Below, one piece after another: positions 7,608 to 17,063 of a stretch of DNA of 64,000 bases. A program made the position numbers and the translations under genes. Source of the stretch: Mesorhizobium sp. AR10 (GTDB taxonomy: Bacteria > Pseudomonadota > Alphaproteobacteria > Rhizobiales > Rhizobiaceae); assembly GCF_024746795.1 (NCBI RefSeq), contig NZ_CP080524.1:4628001-4692000 (forward strand). Reading direction: 5' to 3'. The notes beneath the pieces are model-generated. The model saw only the letters and a program-made list of their open reading frames with translations. It did no database searches and was not told the origin of the DNA. Every line of letters begins with the position of its first letter. Within the stretch, counting starts at the first letter, position 1.

Positions 7608-9293
7608 ATGGATCGCTTTAACCTCGGCACCTACCAGCGTCCCATTTCCACACGCTCGGCGGAGGCCCAGCGCTGGTTCGATATCGGCCTCAACTGGTGC
7701 TACGGCTTCAATCATGAGGAAGGCATCAAGTGTTTCGAGAAGGCGCTGGAGACAGACCCTGACTGCGCCTTCGTGCATTGGGGCATCGCCTATGCCGCTG
7801 GCCCTTTCTACAATCTGACCTGGAAGGAACACGGCAAGGACGAGGCGAACCGGGCGGCCAGGCGCTGCTTCGAACGTGTCCAGCTCGCACTCTCGAACGC
7901 CGGTCGCGCCAGCGCGGTGGAACGACGGCTGATCGAGGCTCTGGCCCGCCGCTTCCAGGAGCCGCATGGCGTGACGCCGTCCGAGTTCGAGACATGGGAC
8001 GACGCCTATGCCGCCGAGATGCGGCGCGTCTACGAAAGCTTTCCCGACGATCATGACGTGATGGCGCTGTTTGTCGAAGCGCTGATGATGCGCACCGTAC
8101 GGCGCCTTTGGGACCTCAAGACCGGCAAGCCCGCACCAAATTCGGACGTGCTCGAGGCGCTGGAGGTCTGCGAGCGGTCAATCCGGCTCGCCGACGAGGC
8201 TGGCATCGCACAGCATCCGGCGATCGTGCATTTGCACATCCATCTCCTCGAGATGTCCACCCAGCCCGAACGCGGCATGCGCTCGGCCGATCTGCTCGGC
8301 GCCATGTGCCCGGATGCCGGCCACATGAACCATATGCCGGGGCACATCTACGTGCTGTGCGGCGAATACGAGAAGGCGAAGCTGGCCAGCGAAAAGGCCG
8401 TGCGCGCCAACGACCTCTATCTCGCCTATTCCGACGAGACGACCTACTACCTGCTCGGCTGCTGCCACGACCTGCATCTCATGATGTTTACCTGCATGCT
8501 ACTCGGCCAGTACCGGCCGGCGCTGTGGGCGGCCGACAAGGTGCGCAGCCTGGTGACGCGCAGTATCGTCAGCATCCCCGACCGGCCGAAACTCACCCAG
8601 ACGGTGGAAGGCTATCACGCAATGAAATCGCATGTGCTGGTGCGCTTCGGCCGCTGGCAAGAGATCATCGACGAACCGATGGTGGGCGAGCCCGAACTCT
8701 ATGTGCTGACGACGGCCATGCAGCACTACGCCAAGGGGGTCGCGCATGCCACACTGCGTGAGTTTGCGGCGGCCGAACGCGAGCGCGATCGTTTCCATCA
8801 GCATATGAGCCGCATCCCGCCCGAACGGCGCTTCCTCAGCAACCCGACCCGGTCCTCGCTCGCCGTCGGTGCTGCCCTGCTCGACGGTGAGCTCGCCTAT
8901 CACCAGGGCCGGCACGACGAGGCCTACGACCATCTGCGACAGGCGGTCGAGCTTGACGACAATCTCTCCTACACCGAGCCGTGGGCCTGGATGCACCCGC
9001 CGCGGCATGCGCTGGCTGCGCTGCTGCTCGATCAGGGCCACGCGCAAGAAGCCGAGCAGGTCTATCGCGACGATCTGGGCCTGAGCGGCAAGGTGCAACG
9101 CTGCGCCCAGCATCCGAACAACGTCTGGGCGCTGCACGGTCTGGTGGAGTGTCTGAAACGCCGCAGCGAGGTCGACGAGTTGCCCGCGCTGCAGGCCAGG
9201 CTCGCCACGGCGCTGGCCAGGACGGACGTGCCGATCACCTCGTCCTGCTTGTGTCGGACGAGCGTGCAATCGGCGCAAAGCTGCTGTCACTAA
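7608..9293 (+). CDS. Tetratricopeptide-repeat protein, unknown function
   Basis: A 561-residue soluble protein. The start (MDRFNLGTYQRPISTRSAEA, then QRWFDIGLNWCYGFNHEEGI, residues 21-40) is the first TPR of a recognised family of bacterial TPR proteins. Helical repeats recur throughout, for example HAEAEQ-like pairs near 470-490 (ALLLDQGHAQEAEQVYRDDL). It contains HMPGHIYVLCGEYEKAKLAS near 240-260. The C-terminus is Cys-rich (SSCLCRT and a final CCH). GAAG upstream of the ATG (gtgagaagaaatg) is a weak Shine-Dalgarno. It converges with the next gene and has no operon partner. The role is unknown; TPRs usually mediate protein contacts. Confidence 0.85.
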   Translation: MDRFNLGTYQRPISTRSAEAQRWFDIGLNWCYGFNHEEGIKCFEKALETDPDCAFVHWGIAYAAGPFYNLTWKEHGKDEANRAARRCFERVQLALSNAGRASAVERRLIEALARRFQEPHGVTPSEFETWDDAYAAEMRRVYESFPDDHDVMALFVEALMMRTVRRLWDLKTGKPAPNSDVLEALEVCERSIRLADEAGIAQHPAIVHLHIHLLEMSTQPERGMRSADLLGAMCPDAGHMNHMPGHIYVLCGEYEKAKLASEKAVRANDLYLAYSDETTYYLLGCCHDLHLMMFTCMLLGQYRPALWAADKVRSLVTRSIVSIPDRPKLTQTVEGYHAMKSHVLVRFGRWQEIIDEPMVGEPELYVLTTAMQHYAKGVAHATLREFAAAERERDRFHQHMSRIPPERRFLSNPTRSSLAVGAALLDGELAYHQGRHDEAYDHLRQAVELDDNLSYTEPWAWMHPPRHALAALLLDQGHAQEAEQVYRDDLGLSGKVQRCAQHPNNVWALHGLVECLKRRSEVDELPALQARLATALARTDVPITSSCLCRTSVQSAQSCCH

Positions 9294-9358
9294 GGGTTGC
9301 GTCGAGAGCGGCACGATGTTCAGGCCGGTCTCGATGCCGCGCCGTGGCGCGAGCTTTC

Positions 9359-10144
9359 CTACGAAAAGATCTCCGCCAGTTCGTCGACGCTCGTGCCTTC
9401 CTTGACCTGACGGAGTTCGACGTAGCTGACCGCCGTTGCAATCGACAGCACTGTCGACGATACCGCTGACACAAGGCCGGCCACGACAGCAGCGACAATT
9501 CCGCCAAACAGGAGAACGGCCACCGCCATCGCCCACTGGATGACCGAGGCGAGGACGATCAGGATCAGGAAAAGACCGAACAGCGCCCAGCGGCTTCCCT
9601 TGGTCAGGACACGGCTGCGCGACATGGAGCCGAACACGCCGCGCCGCTCCTGCACCAGAACCGGCACAGCCACCGACCAGCCGAGCCACAAGATGATACC
9701 CGGGACCAGCAGCGCTATTGCAGCCAGGCCCGAGCCCAAGGCGACGAGCAAGCCGATCCCCAGGGTTGGCAGCAAACAGCGGAGCGCTATCCGAAGGCAG
9801 TCGCCAATGGCCGGTCGTTTGCCGTTGAGGTCTTCGATCGTTGCCCTGACAAGGGCCGACTGCAGCAATAGCGACAGGACAAAATATATGATCGCGACTG
9901 CAAACGAGATCAAAGAATCGCGAAACACGGTGTTGGAATCGGCAAGGGCGATGGCATTCGGGTCGGCGAGTATGCTCTCCATGTGTGCCTGATTCCAAAG
10001 CTGAAGAACAAACGCAGGTAGGCCTGAAAACAGCAGCGCCAACCCCAGGCACAGACCAATATTGCGGCTGATGACCGCGAAGCTGTTGTTGAACACCCTG
10101 CCAATCTGGAATTTCTCAGACCGTTCCAGCGTTGTTGAAGTCAT
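9359..10144 (-). CDS. Multi-pass membrane protein (GPDPase-membrane-domain/DUF975-like)
   Basis: A 261-residue protein with a short polar N-terminus containing the family-like FQIGRVFNNSFAVISRNIG, then about six hydrophobic segments. The repeated Pro/Gly-rich membrane motif (LLVPGIILWLGWSVAVPVLV) and the following RSRVLTKG loop resemble the membrane domain next to glycerophosphodiesterase domains; the catalytic domain is absent here. It is divergent from the DUF4129-MoxR operon, 146 bp away, and may share its control. Function unknown. Confidence 0.7.
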   Translation of the reverse strand: MTSTTLERSEKFQIGRVFNNSFAVISRNIGLCLGLALLFSGLPAFVLQLWNQAHMESILADPNAIALADSNTVFRDSLISFAVAIIYFVLSLLLQSALVRATIEDLNGKRPAIGDCLRIALRCLLPTLGIGLLVALGSGLAAIALLVPGIILWLGWSVAVPVLVQERRGVFGSMSRSRVLTKGSRWALFGLFLILIVLASVIQWAMAVAVLLFGGIVAAVVAGLVSAVSSTVLSIATAVSYVELRQVKEGTSVDELAEIFS

Positions 10145-10290
10145 GATGCGTCCCCCGTGCTCATCGCGGCATGCCCGCTAGAATCCCGATAGTAAATCTG
10201 CCAACGTTGATGTCTGCCGTCCAGTCCACTTGCAATTTTCTTGCTGTATTGCCAGTGTCGATGTCGAACCGCAGGTTGCAGGGGGAGTGG

Positions 10291-10923
10291 GTGACAGCTG
10301 CACAGCCAGACGCTGCGGGAGCCGAGTGGCTGGCCAGGATGCACAAGCAACTGCTCGCCGATGATTCGATCCAGTTCGATCTCCCGGCCTATGTGCCGCC
10401 CACGCCACCCGATTGGCTGAAGCCGCTGCTCGACATGCTGTCGTGGCTCGGTCCCTACATGATCTACCTGTTCTGGGGGGCGGTGATCACGGGGGCAGCG
10501 ATCATCCTGCTGCTGATCTTCCTCGAGATGAAAGGTATCGCCTGGCGGCTGCCCTGGCAGCGCGCAAAGAGCGCAGCCGTGGCGGAAGAGACATGGCGTC
10601 CCGACGCCGGCGCCGCGCAGATCCTGTTGTCGGAAGCCGATGCGCTGGCGGCACGGGGCCAGTATGACGAGGCTGTGCACCTGTTGCTTCGTCGCAGCGT
10701 CGCCGACATTGCCGGCCGGCTGCCCGACTTTCTGCGTCCATCGCTGACGGCGCGCGACATCGCCGCCGCGCCCTCCATTCCGGCGCGGGCGCGCCATGCG
10801 TTCACCCAGATCGCGCGCATCGTCGAGGCCGCGCTGTTCGCGCGCCGGCCGGTCGGCGCCGAAGGCTGGCGCGAAGCACGCGGCGCCTATGAGCAGTTCG
10901 TTTTCCAGGATGCCTGGACGTGA
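10291..10923 (+). CDS. DUF4129-domain membrane protein (first gene of MoxR operon)
   Basis: A 210-residue protein with one membrane helix (IYLFWGAVITGAAIILLLIF) and a C-terminal DUF4129 region rich in ALAARGQYDEAVHLLLRRS and a final RGAYEQFVF. I chose the GTG at 10291 because GGGGGAG lies 4-5 bases upstream and the following sequence (WLARMHKQLLADDSIQFDLP) is where family homology usually begins. The frame also has ATGs at 10171, 10213 and 10261 without good ribosome sites, so up to 40 extra residues are possible. The stop overlaps the next start (GTGA). DUF4129 proteins accompany MoxR/DUF58 systems. Confidence 0.75.
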   Translation: MTAAQPDAAGAEWLARMHKQLLADDSIQFDLPAYVPPTPPDWLKPLLDMLSWLGPYMIYLFWGAVITGAAIILLLIFLEMKGIAWRLPWQRAKSAAVAEETWRPDAGAAQILLSEADALAARGQYDEAVHLLLRRSVADIAGRLPDFLRPSLTARDIAAAPSIPARARHAFTQIARIVEAALFARRPVGAEGWREARGAYEQFVFQDAWT

Positions 10924-12119
10924 GCGCTGCGACGGTCGAGACAGCAGAGCAGGAACCGTTCAATCGAAGAACGTTGTTCTGGGGTGTTTTCGCCAGCCTG
11001 TTTGCGGCGGCAGGTTTCTTCCTGCTGTCCACCTATGCCCCCGACTTCCGACAACCCAGCAATGGCGGCGCGACGCCGCTATCCAGCGGCGGCACTGGTT
11101 ATGCAGGGCTGGTGAAATGGCTACGGTTGACCGGCAATTCGCCGTCCATGGCACGCAGCGAAAGCGACATGGCCCACTATGCGTTGCTGATCGTCACCAT
11201 TTCGCCCGAGAGCGACCCGGAAGCGCTCGACCATATCCTCGAACTTCGGGAAGACCTGCCCACACTCTTCGTGCTGCCCAAATGGCAGACCTTGCCGCTG
11301 CAGGAGCACGAGGGATGGGAGATGAAGATCGAGCGGCTGCCCGATTCGGTGGTCAACGACTGGCTTGGCCGGATCGCCAAGGCGAAGCTCGGCATCGGCA
11401 AAAGCACGGTGCAGCAACTCGACATCGAAGGCAATATGGTTGCCGCGCCCGACGAATTGCAGTGGGTTGCCGACGATCACCCGATCGTAGCTGCAGGCAA
11501 TGGCAAGGCCGTTGTCACCGAAATTCCGGACAAGCCGTTCTACATCCTGACAGACCCCGATCTGATCAACAATGCCGGGCTCAAGGATCCCGCCAAGGCG
11601 ACAGCTGTGCTCGACCTGATTGCCTCGCTGCAGGAGGGCCCGGTCATGTTCGATCTGACGCTGCATGGCGCCGGGCGCAAATATGACCTCGCCAAGCTTC
11701 TGGTCGAGCCGCCTTTTCTGGCGCTGACCCTTTCGATCCTGGCGGCGGCGGCGCTGGCTTTCCTGCATGGTCTCGGCCGTTTCGGCCCGCCGCGTGCCGA
11801 TTTGCGCGCCATCGCCTTCGGCAAGCGCGCGCTGGTCGATACGACGGCGATGCTGCTGCGGCGCGCCGGGCGGCTGGGGGAACTGGGAGACCGCTACGCG
11901 GCCCTGATGCGGGTGCGCGCCGGCGCATTGCTGGGCGCGCCGCACGGGCTGCAGGGGGAAGCGCTCGACCGCTGGCTCGATTCCCGCGATAAGGACGAAA
12001 CCGACGGATTCACTGCCAGGTCGCAAGCGGCCGCCGTCGCGAAAAACCTGACACAAATGCGCGAGGCGGCCGAGCGGCTGCACGCTTGGACGGCAAGGAG
12101 GCTCGGTGAACGTCGATGA
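10920..12119 (+). CDS. DUF4350-domain membrane protein
   Basis: A 399-residue protein beginning with GTG inside the previous stop. It has a signal-anchor helix (FWGVFASLFAAAGFFLLSTY), an extracytoplasmic DUF4350 domain (SSGGTGYAGLVKWLRLTG motif near 60, followed by ALLIVTISPES), a second helix near 265-285 (LALTLSILAAAALAFLHGL) and a cytoplasmic C-terminus. DUF4350 genes lie between DUF4129 and moxR in many bacteria, and the domain resembles a catalytically inactive class I glutamine-amidotransferase fold. It overlaps the moxR start by 14 bases, so the genes are coupled. Confidence 0.85.
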   Translation: MSAATVETAEQEPFNRRTLFWGVFASLFAAAGFFLLSTYAPDFRQPSNGGATPLSSGGTGYAGLVKWLRLTGNSPSMARSESDMAHYALLIVTISPESDPEALDHILELREDLPTLFVLPKWQTLPLQEHEGWEMKIERLPDSVVNDWLGRIAKAKLGIGKSTVQQLDIEGNMVAAPDELQWVADDHPIVAAGNGKAVVTEIPDKPFYILTDPDLINNAGLKDPAKATAVLDLIASLQEGPVMFDLTLHGAGRKYDLAKLLVEPPFLALTLSILAAAALAFLHGLGRFGPPRADLRAIAFGKRALVDTTAMLLRRAGRLGELGDRYAALMRVRAGALLGAPHGLQGEALDRWLDSRDKDETDGFTARSQAAAVAKNLTQMREAAERLHAWTARRLGERR

Positions 12120-13062
12120 TGTGAAGGCCCTGGCGACACGGATCAGGGAAGAAGTGGCCAAGGCGATCACCGGGCAACACGACACGGTGGACCTGATGCT
12201 GACGGCGTTGTTCGCAGGCGGGCATATCCTGCTGGAAGGTCCTCCGGGCACCGCCAAGACGATGACCGCGCGCTGCTTCGCCCAGGCCCTGGGCGTCGCC
12301 TACGGGCGCATCCAGTTCACGCCGGACCTGATGCCCGGCGATATCGTCGGATCCAACATCTACAATTTCCAGACCGGACAGTTCACGCTGACCCGCGGAC
12401 CGATCTTCTGCGACCTTTTGCTTGCCGACGAAATCAACCGCACGCCACCCAAGACACAGGCAGCACTTCTGGAGGCGATGCAGGAGCATGCGGTGACCTT
12501 CGACGGCACGACGCACGCGCTGGGCAGCAACTTCATGGTGGTCGCCACCCAGAATCCGATCGAGCACCAAGGTGTCTATCCGCTGCCCGAGGCACAGCTC
12601 GACCGCTTCCTGTTCAAGCACAGGGTCAGCTACCCCGACGCGCACGAGGAACGGGCCATCATCGTCCATCATGGTGGCGGCTCCGCCTCGCACGACATCG
12701 CGCAGTACGGCATCAAGGCGCAGGCGGACCGGAAGACACTGGAAGCGGCGCTGGCAACCGTCGGCTCCGTCACCCTTGTCGAAGACGTCGTCGGCTATAT
12801 CGCGACGCTGGTGCGCGCCACGCGCGATAGTCCCGATCTGGAGGTTGGTGCCAGTCCCCGCGCGGGCGCCATGCTGGCACGGGCGGCACGCGCCCGGGCA
12901 GCGCTTGACGGACGCGCTTATGTGATCCCCGACGACGTCAAGGCGCTGGCGGTGCCGGCGCTGCGCCATCGCGTCATCCTTTCGCCGGCCGCGCAGATCG
13001 ACGGGCGCCTCGTCGAACAGATCGTCTCCGACCTGGTCGAGCAGACGGAAGCCCCCCGTTGA
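12106..13062 (+). CDS. MoxR-family AAA+ ATPase
   Basis: A 318-residue AAA+ protein. Walker A is GPPGTAKT near residue 45. Walker B is LLADEINR near 105, followed by TPPKTQAALLEAMQEHAVT. The sensor segment MVVATQNPIEHQGVYPLPEA is the MoxR hallmark. MoxR proteins act as chaperones that remodel or activate partner proteins, often together with VWA or DUF58 proteins such as the next gene. The GTG start lies inside the end of the DUF4350 gene and the stop overlaps the DUF58 start. Confidence 0.95.
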   Translation: MNVDDVKALATRIREEVAKAITGQHDTVDLMLTALFAGGHILLEGPPGTAKTMTARCFAQALGVAYGRIQFTPDLMPGDIVGSNIYNFQTGQFTLTRGPIFCDLLLADEINRTPPKTQAALLEAMQEHAVTFDGTTHALGSNFMVVATQNPIEHQGVYPLPEAQLDRFLFKHRVSYPDAHEERAIIVHHGGGSASHDIAQYGIKAQADRKTLEAALATVGSVTLVEDVVGYIATLVRATRDSPDLEVGASPRAGAMLARAARARAALDGRAYVIPDDVKALAVPALRHRVILSPAAQIDGRLVEQIVSDLVEQTEAPR

Positions 13063-14369
13063 TCTATCCAAGCGGCCGAGCGGTGTGGACGGCGGCGGCA
13101 GGCGCGGTGCCGGCCTTCCTGGTCGCACTGGCACTGCCGTCGCTGTGGTATCTCGGATTGCTATGGATCTGCACGCTGCTGGCCTTCCTGGCGGTGGACG
13201 CCGCGGCAGGACGCGGGCGGGCATCGCTGAGCGCCAGCCTGCACGCGCCGCCGCAGGTCAGCGTCGGCGGTCAATTCACCGTCCATGTCGCGGCCCGTTT
13301 TTCCGGCCGGCAGCGCGCGGTGGAGGCGCGCGTCGGCCATGATGCGCGCCTGGCGCCGATGGGCGGCACCGGTGGAGCCTTGACCCCGGCCGCCGGTGGC
13401 GGATCGCTCGACCTTCGCTTTCAGGCGCTGCGGCGCGGCATCGCCGGCTTCGACCGCTTGTGGGTACGCTGGCGCGGGCCGTTCGGACTGGTCTGGAACC
13501 AGGTCATCCTGCCGATGGACAGCAAGGTTGCGGTGTTGCCCGATGTCAGCAGCGCCCGCGACGAGGCAATCACGCTGCTGCAGCGCGAGGCGCTGCCGGA
13601 CGGCCATGCGCAGCGCCGGGCCGGCCAGGGCCGCGAGTTCGAGGCGCTCAAGGATTACCAACCCGGCATGGGCCGGCGGATGATCGACTGGAAGCGCAGC
13701 GCCCGTCACGGCAAGCTTCTGGCGCGCGAGTTCCGCACCGAGGAAAACAACAACATCGTGCTGGCCATCGACAGCGGACGGCTGATGTGCGAGCCGGTCG
13801 ACGGCATGCCGAAGGTGGACCGGGCGGTGACGGCCGCATTGCTGACGGCGTTCATCGCTCTGAAGGGGGGCGACATGGTCTCGCTGTTCGGCTTCGATGC
13901 GCGGCCGCGCGTCTCCAGCGGCGCGGTGCGCGGCTCCGCCAGCTTTGCCATGATCCAGAAGCGGGCGGCGGAGATCGACTATTCCAGCGAGGAGACCAAT
14001 TTCACCCTGGCGCTGACGACGCTTGCGGCGCGTCTGGACCGACGCTCGCTGGTGATCATCTTCACGGATTTCGTCGATCCGATCAGCGCGGAATTGATGC
14101 TGCGCACCGTCGGGCGACTCACCGAGCGTCATCTGGTGCTGTTCATGATGATGAAGGATATCGAGCTGGAGACCTTGGCCGACATGCCGCCCCGGTCCGG
14201 CGAGAGCATCGCCCGTGCCGTCGTCGCCGGCGGGTTGCTGCGCGAAAGACAGGTCGTCATCGGCCGGCTGCGGCTGCTCGGCGCGCATGTGATCGAGGCC
14301 GACCACCAACGGCTGGGGCCGGCGCTGGTCGAACGCTATCTGCAGCTCAAACGCGAGGATCTGTTGTGA
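13059..14369 (+). CDS. DUF58-domain protein (MoxR partner)
   Basis: A 436-residue protein that starts with TTG inside the moxR stop. Two N-terminal hydrophobic segments (VPAFLVALALPSLWYLGLLW and the next stretch) anchor it. The DUF58 core follows: RAGQGREFEALKDYQPGMG, RRMIDWKRSARHGKLLARE, then a VWA-like fold beginning NNIVLAIDSGRLM with a metal-site-like DSG. DUF58 proteins are usually encoded beside moxR and are thought to be its clients or adaptors. The stop overlaps the next gene (GTGA). Confidence 0.92.
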   Translation: MIYPSGRAVWTAAAGAVPAFLVALALPSLWYLGLLWICTLLAFLAVDAAAGRGRASLSASLHAPPQVSVGGQFTVHVAARFSGRQRAVEARVGHDARLAPMGGTGGALTPAAGGGSLDLRFQALRRGIAGFDRLWVRWRGPFGLVWNQVILPMDSKVAVLPDVSSARDEAITLLQREALPDGHAQRRAGQGREFEALKDYQPGMGRRMIDWKRSARHGKLLAREFRTEENNNIVLAIDSGRLMCEPVDGMPKVDRAVTAALLTAFIALKGGDMVSLFGFDARPRVSSGAVRGSASFAMIQKRAAEIDYSSEETNFTLALTTLAARLDRRSLVIIFTDFVDPISAELMLRTVGRLTERHLVLFMMMKDIELETLADMPPRSGESIARAVVAGGLLRERQVVIGRLRLLGAHVIEADHQRLGPALVERYLQLKREDLL

Positions 14370-15382
14370 CCGCGCCGGCAAACGGCAATGTCGTGCGCCA
14401 GTCGCTGGCCAGCTTCCGTCTGGAGCGCGAGGCCGACTGGAAGGCATTCGAGGCGCTGCTCGCTCGTGTCGAGAAGCGCGCGCCGCGAACACTGTCGGAA
14501 GAAGAGCTGCTGTCGCTGCCGCTGCTCTACCGATCGGCCTTGTCCTCGCTGTCGGTGGCGAGAGCGACATCGCTCGACAATGCGTTGGTCGCCTATCTCG
14601 AATCCCTGTCGCTGCGGGGCTATTTCTATCTCTACGGGGCACGCCGAAGCTTGAGGCAGCGCATCGCCGATTTCTTCCTGCATGACTGGCCCGCTGCCAT
14701 TCGCGATTTGTGGCGCGAGACGCTGGTGTCGCTTGCGCTGATGGTGATCGGCATCGGCGCCGGTTTCTGGCTGGTGGCGTCCGACAAGGGCTGGTTCGAC
14801 GCGATCATCCCCTCGAGCCTGGCCGGCGGCCGCAACCCGGACGCGCCGACAGAAGTGCTGCGACGCGTGCTCTATGAAGGCGGCGACAGCTTTCTGTCGG
14901 GCTTTGCCGCCTATCTGTTCACGCACAACGTCCAGGTCGCAATCCTGGCCTTCGCCCTCGGCTTTGCGTTCGCCGTGCCGACTGTTTTGCTGATGCTCCT
15001 GAACGGCTGCATCATCGGCGCCATGTTCCAGATATACTTGGCCAAGGGCCTTGGTTTCGGGCTTGGCGGATGGCTGGCAATTCACGGCACCACCGAACTG
15101 TTCGCGATCGCGCTGGCGGGTGCAGCCGGCATGCGCATCGGCACACGCATCGCCTTTCCCGGCGAATTGACCCGCATGACGGCGGCGGCCCATGCCGGAC
15201 GCGTGGCGGCGACCGCCATGGTCGGCGTCACGGTGATGCTGCTGTTTGCCGGACTGCTCGAAGGCATCGGCAGGCAGACGATCACCAGCGATATCGCGCG
15301 CTATGCCATTGGCGGCGGCATGCTGACGCTGTGGATCGTCTATTTCTACCTGTTCCAGGCGGTGCGACATGGCAACCGCTAG
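14366..15382 (+). CDS. Stage II sporulation protein M (SpoIIM) family membrane protein
   Basis: A 338-residue integral membrane protein. The GTG at 14366 overlaps the DUF58 stop, and homology begins at once (SFRLEREADWKAFEALLARV). The C-terminal half has SpoIIM features: FTHNVQVAILAFALGFAFAV, LLMLLNGCIIGAMFQIYLAK and WLAIHGTTELFAIALAGAAG. In Bacillus SpoIIM takes part in engulfment; this organism does not sporulate, and proteobacterial members sit in MoxR-DUF58-RDD clusters with unknown, envelope-related roles. The reading frame stays open upstream inside DUF58, but that part is out of frame with the real gene. Confidence 0.88.
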   Translation: MTAPANGNVVRQSLASFRLEREADWKAFEALLARVEKRAPRTLSEEELLSLPLLYRSALSSLSVARATSLDNALVAYLESLSLRGYFYLYGARRSLRQRIADFFLHDWPAAIRDLWRETLVSLALMVIGIGAGFWLVASDKGWFDAIIPSSLAGGRNPDAPTEVLRRVLYEGGDSFLSGFAAYLFTHNVQVAILAFALGFAFAVPTVLLMLLNGCIIGAMFQIYLAKGLGFGLGGWLAIHGTTELFAIALAGAAGMRIGTRIAFPGELTRMTAAAHAGRVAATAMVGVTVMLLFAGLLEGIGRQTITSDIARYAIGGGMLTLWIVYFYLFQAVRHGNR

Positions 15383-16232
15383 CCGCCCTGCCGTCGAGAC
15401 AATACGGTCGCTGATCACCCCCGAAGGCGTCGATCTCAGGATAAAGCTGGCCGACGCCGGGACGCGGGCTTCCGCCTTCCTGCTCGATGTGGTGATCATC
15501 GGCACGGCTGCGATCGTGATAACGATCGTCGCGCTGTTCGGGCTGGGCGGCCTCGGCTACGACCAAGCGCAGCCGCTCTTCGTCGTCTGGATCATCCTGA
15601 TCTTTTTTCTGCGCAACGTCTATTTCATCGCCTTCGAAGCCGGCCGGCGCGCGGCGACGCCCGGCAAGCGGATCGTTGGCATCAGGGTAGCATCGCGCAC
15701 CGGGGCCGGCCTGTCGATCGACCAGGTCATCGCCCGCAATCTGATGCGCGAGATCGAGGTCTTTCTGCCGCTGTCGATGCTCGCCGGGCGCAGCGGAATG
15801 GGGATCGCCGACACGCTGACGACGATCTTTGGGCTGGTATGGACGCTGCTGTTTGCCTTGTTCCCGCTCTTCAACCGGGACCGCATGCGGATCGGCGACC
15901 TGCTGGCGGGAACATGGGTGGTCGAGGCGCCGAAGCGCAAGCTGATGGAAGATCTGTCGGCGCGGCAGGATCCGGTAGCCAGCGCCGTTCATTTCAGCCA
16001 CGCCCAGCTCGATGCCTACGGCATTGCCGAACTGCACAAGCTTGAGGAGGTGCTGCGCCGCGACGACTATGTCGCGCTGCGGGCGGTGGCCGAGACGATC
16101 GGGCGCAAGATCGGCGCGTCGCCTCCCCTTGATGCCCGCGCGTTCCTTACCGCGTACTACGGAGATCTCAGGGCGCATCTCGAACGAAAGCTGCTGCTTG
16201 GCACCCGCAAGGCCGACAAGCACCAGCGGTAG
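15369..16232 (+). CDS. RDD-family membrane protein
   Basis: A 287-residue protein overlapping the SpoIIM gene by 14 bases. It opens with the RDD domain (LADAGTRASAFLLDVVIIGT, helices 30-60 and 75-95) and has AATPGKRIVGIRV near 98-110 and a third helical hairpin (TIFGLVWTLLFALFPLFNRDR). The last 100 residues are a soluble helical tail. RDD proteins are poorly understood; some transport ions or osmolytes. It is the last gene of the operon and ends 5 bp from the convergent isomerase gene. Confidence 0.88.
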   Translation: MATASRPAVETIRSLITPEGVDLRIKLADAGTRASAFLLDVVIIGTAAIVITIVALFGLGGLGYDQAQPLFVVWIILIFFLRNVYFIAFEAGRRAATPGKRIVGIRVASRTGAGLSIDQVIARNLMREIEVFLPLSMLAGRSGMGIADTLTTIFGLVWTLLFALFPLFNRDRMRIGDLLAGTWVVEAPKRKLMEDLSARQDPVASAVHFSHAQLDAYGIAELHKLEEVLRRDDYVALRAVAETIGRKIGASPPLDARAFLTAYYGDLRAHLERKLLLGTRKADKHQR

Positions 16233-16237
16233 ATGTG

Positions 16238-16930
16238 CTACCCCACCCACTTCTCATAGTCGGACACCAAAAGGTGCAGCGGCGCGACATCCTCGTCGAT
16301 GTTTGAGAAGCGGCCGATCGGCTCGCGGAAGACATTGTCGGTGACATCGTCATTGACGGTCGAAACCTCGCCGATCAGCACATCCTTGCCCTCGGCCCAG
16401 AAGGCATGCCAGACGCCCGGCATCAGGGTGACGCTCTGGCCCGGATCGAGCTTCAGCAGCCCGCCCGCCGGCAGTCTGTGGATGGTTCCGTCGACCGGCA
16501 CCGACACTTCGGCCCGCGGATCGATACCGCCGTCGCGATCGTGCATGAACAGTTCGAGCACCAGCTTGCCGCCACCACGGTTGATGATGTCCTCCGCCTT
16601 GATGTTGTGGCGGTGCATCGGCGACAGCTGGTCCTTGCGCGAGATCATGATCTTCTCGGCATAGAGCATGCCCATGCCCTTCTTCATGTCCGCGTAGACG
16701 CCGTTGCGCACGGTGAACAGGAACAGGCCGAGCTCGTCGAACTTCTCCTGGCCGTAATCGGTGATGTCCCAGCCGAGGCGCGAGGTGAAAATGGCCGCAG
16801 AGTCAGCCTTGCGCGCCTTCATCTCCTCCGGTGACCAGTAGGCGAAGGGCGGCATGATGTAGCCGAACGAGCGGATGAAGGCGTCGGCGTCGCGGATGAT
16901 GTCGTTGATGGTGGAGCGTTTCATGATCAT
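16238..16930 (-). CDS. D-lyxose/D-mannose ketol-isomerase (cupin, DUF1498)
   Basis: A 230-residue cupin-fold sugar isomerase. The recognised segments are MKRSTINDIIRDADAFI at the N-terminus, WDITDYGQEKFDELGLFLFT, the metal-binding SPMHRHNIKAEDIINRGGG (about 118-136), and MPGVWHAFW with a further histidine near 187. Family members interconvert D-lyxose/D-xylulose and D-mannose/D-fructose using Mn2+. AAGGGATC precedes the ATG at 16930; a second ATG two codons on is equally possible. It converges with the RDD gene. Confidence 0.88.
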   Translation of the reverse strand: MIMKRSTINDIIRDADAFIRSFGYIMPPFAYWSPEEMKARKADSAAIFTSRLGWDITDYGQEKFDELGLFLFTVRNGVYADMKKGMGMLYAEKIMISRKDQLSPMHRHNIKAEDIINRGGGKLVLELFMHDRDGGIDPRAEVSVPVDGTIHRLPAGGLLKLDPGQSVTLMPGVWHAFWAEGKDVLIGEVSTVNDDVTDNVFREPIGRFSNIDEDVAPLHLLVSDYEKWVG

Positions 16931-17063
16931 GATCCCTTCTTCAGGCGGTGCTCACAGCGCATAACCGAACACCGATCCGGTGTCGACGTAAACTGCGTGC
17001 TGGCCTCATGACATCCGGTCCGATCAGGGCCATAAGTCCAGCAAATTCCCTGGGTGAAATTCC

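Noticed and set aside
8499..10052. A 517-codon minus-strand frame
   Set aside because: Covers the TPR gene antisense and the membrane-protein gene in the wrong frame; no homology seen.
13460..14365. Upstream extension of the SpoIIM frame inside the DUF58 gene
   Set aside because: This part is DUF58 in another frame; SpoIIM homology starts right after the GTG at 14366.
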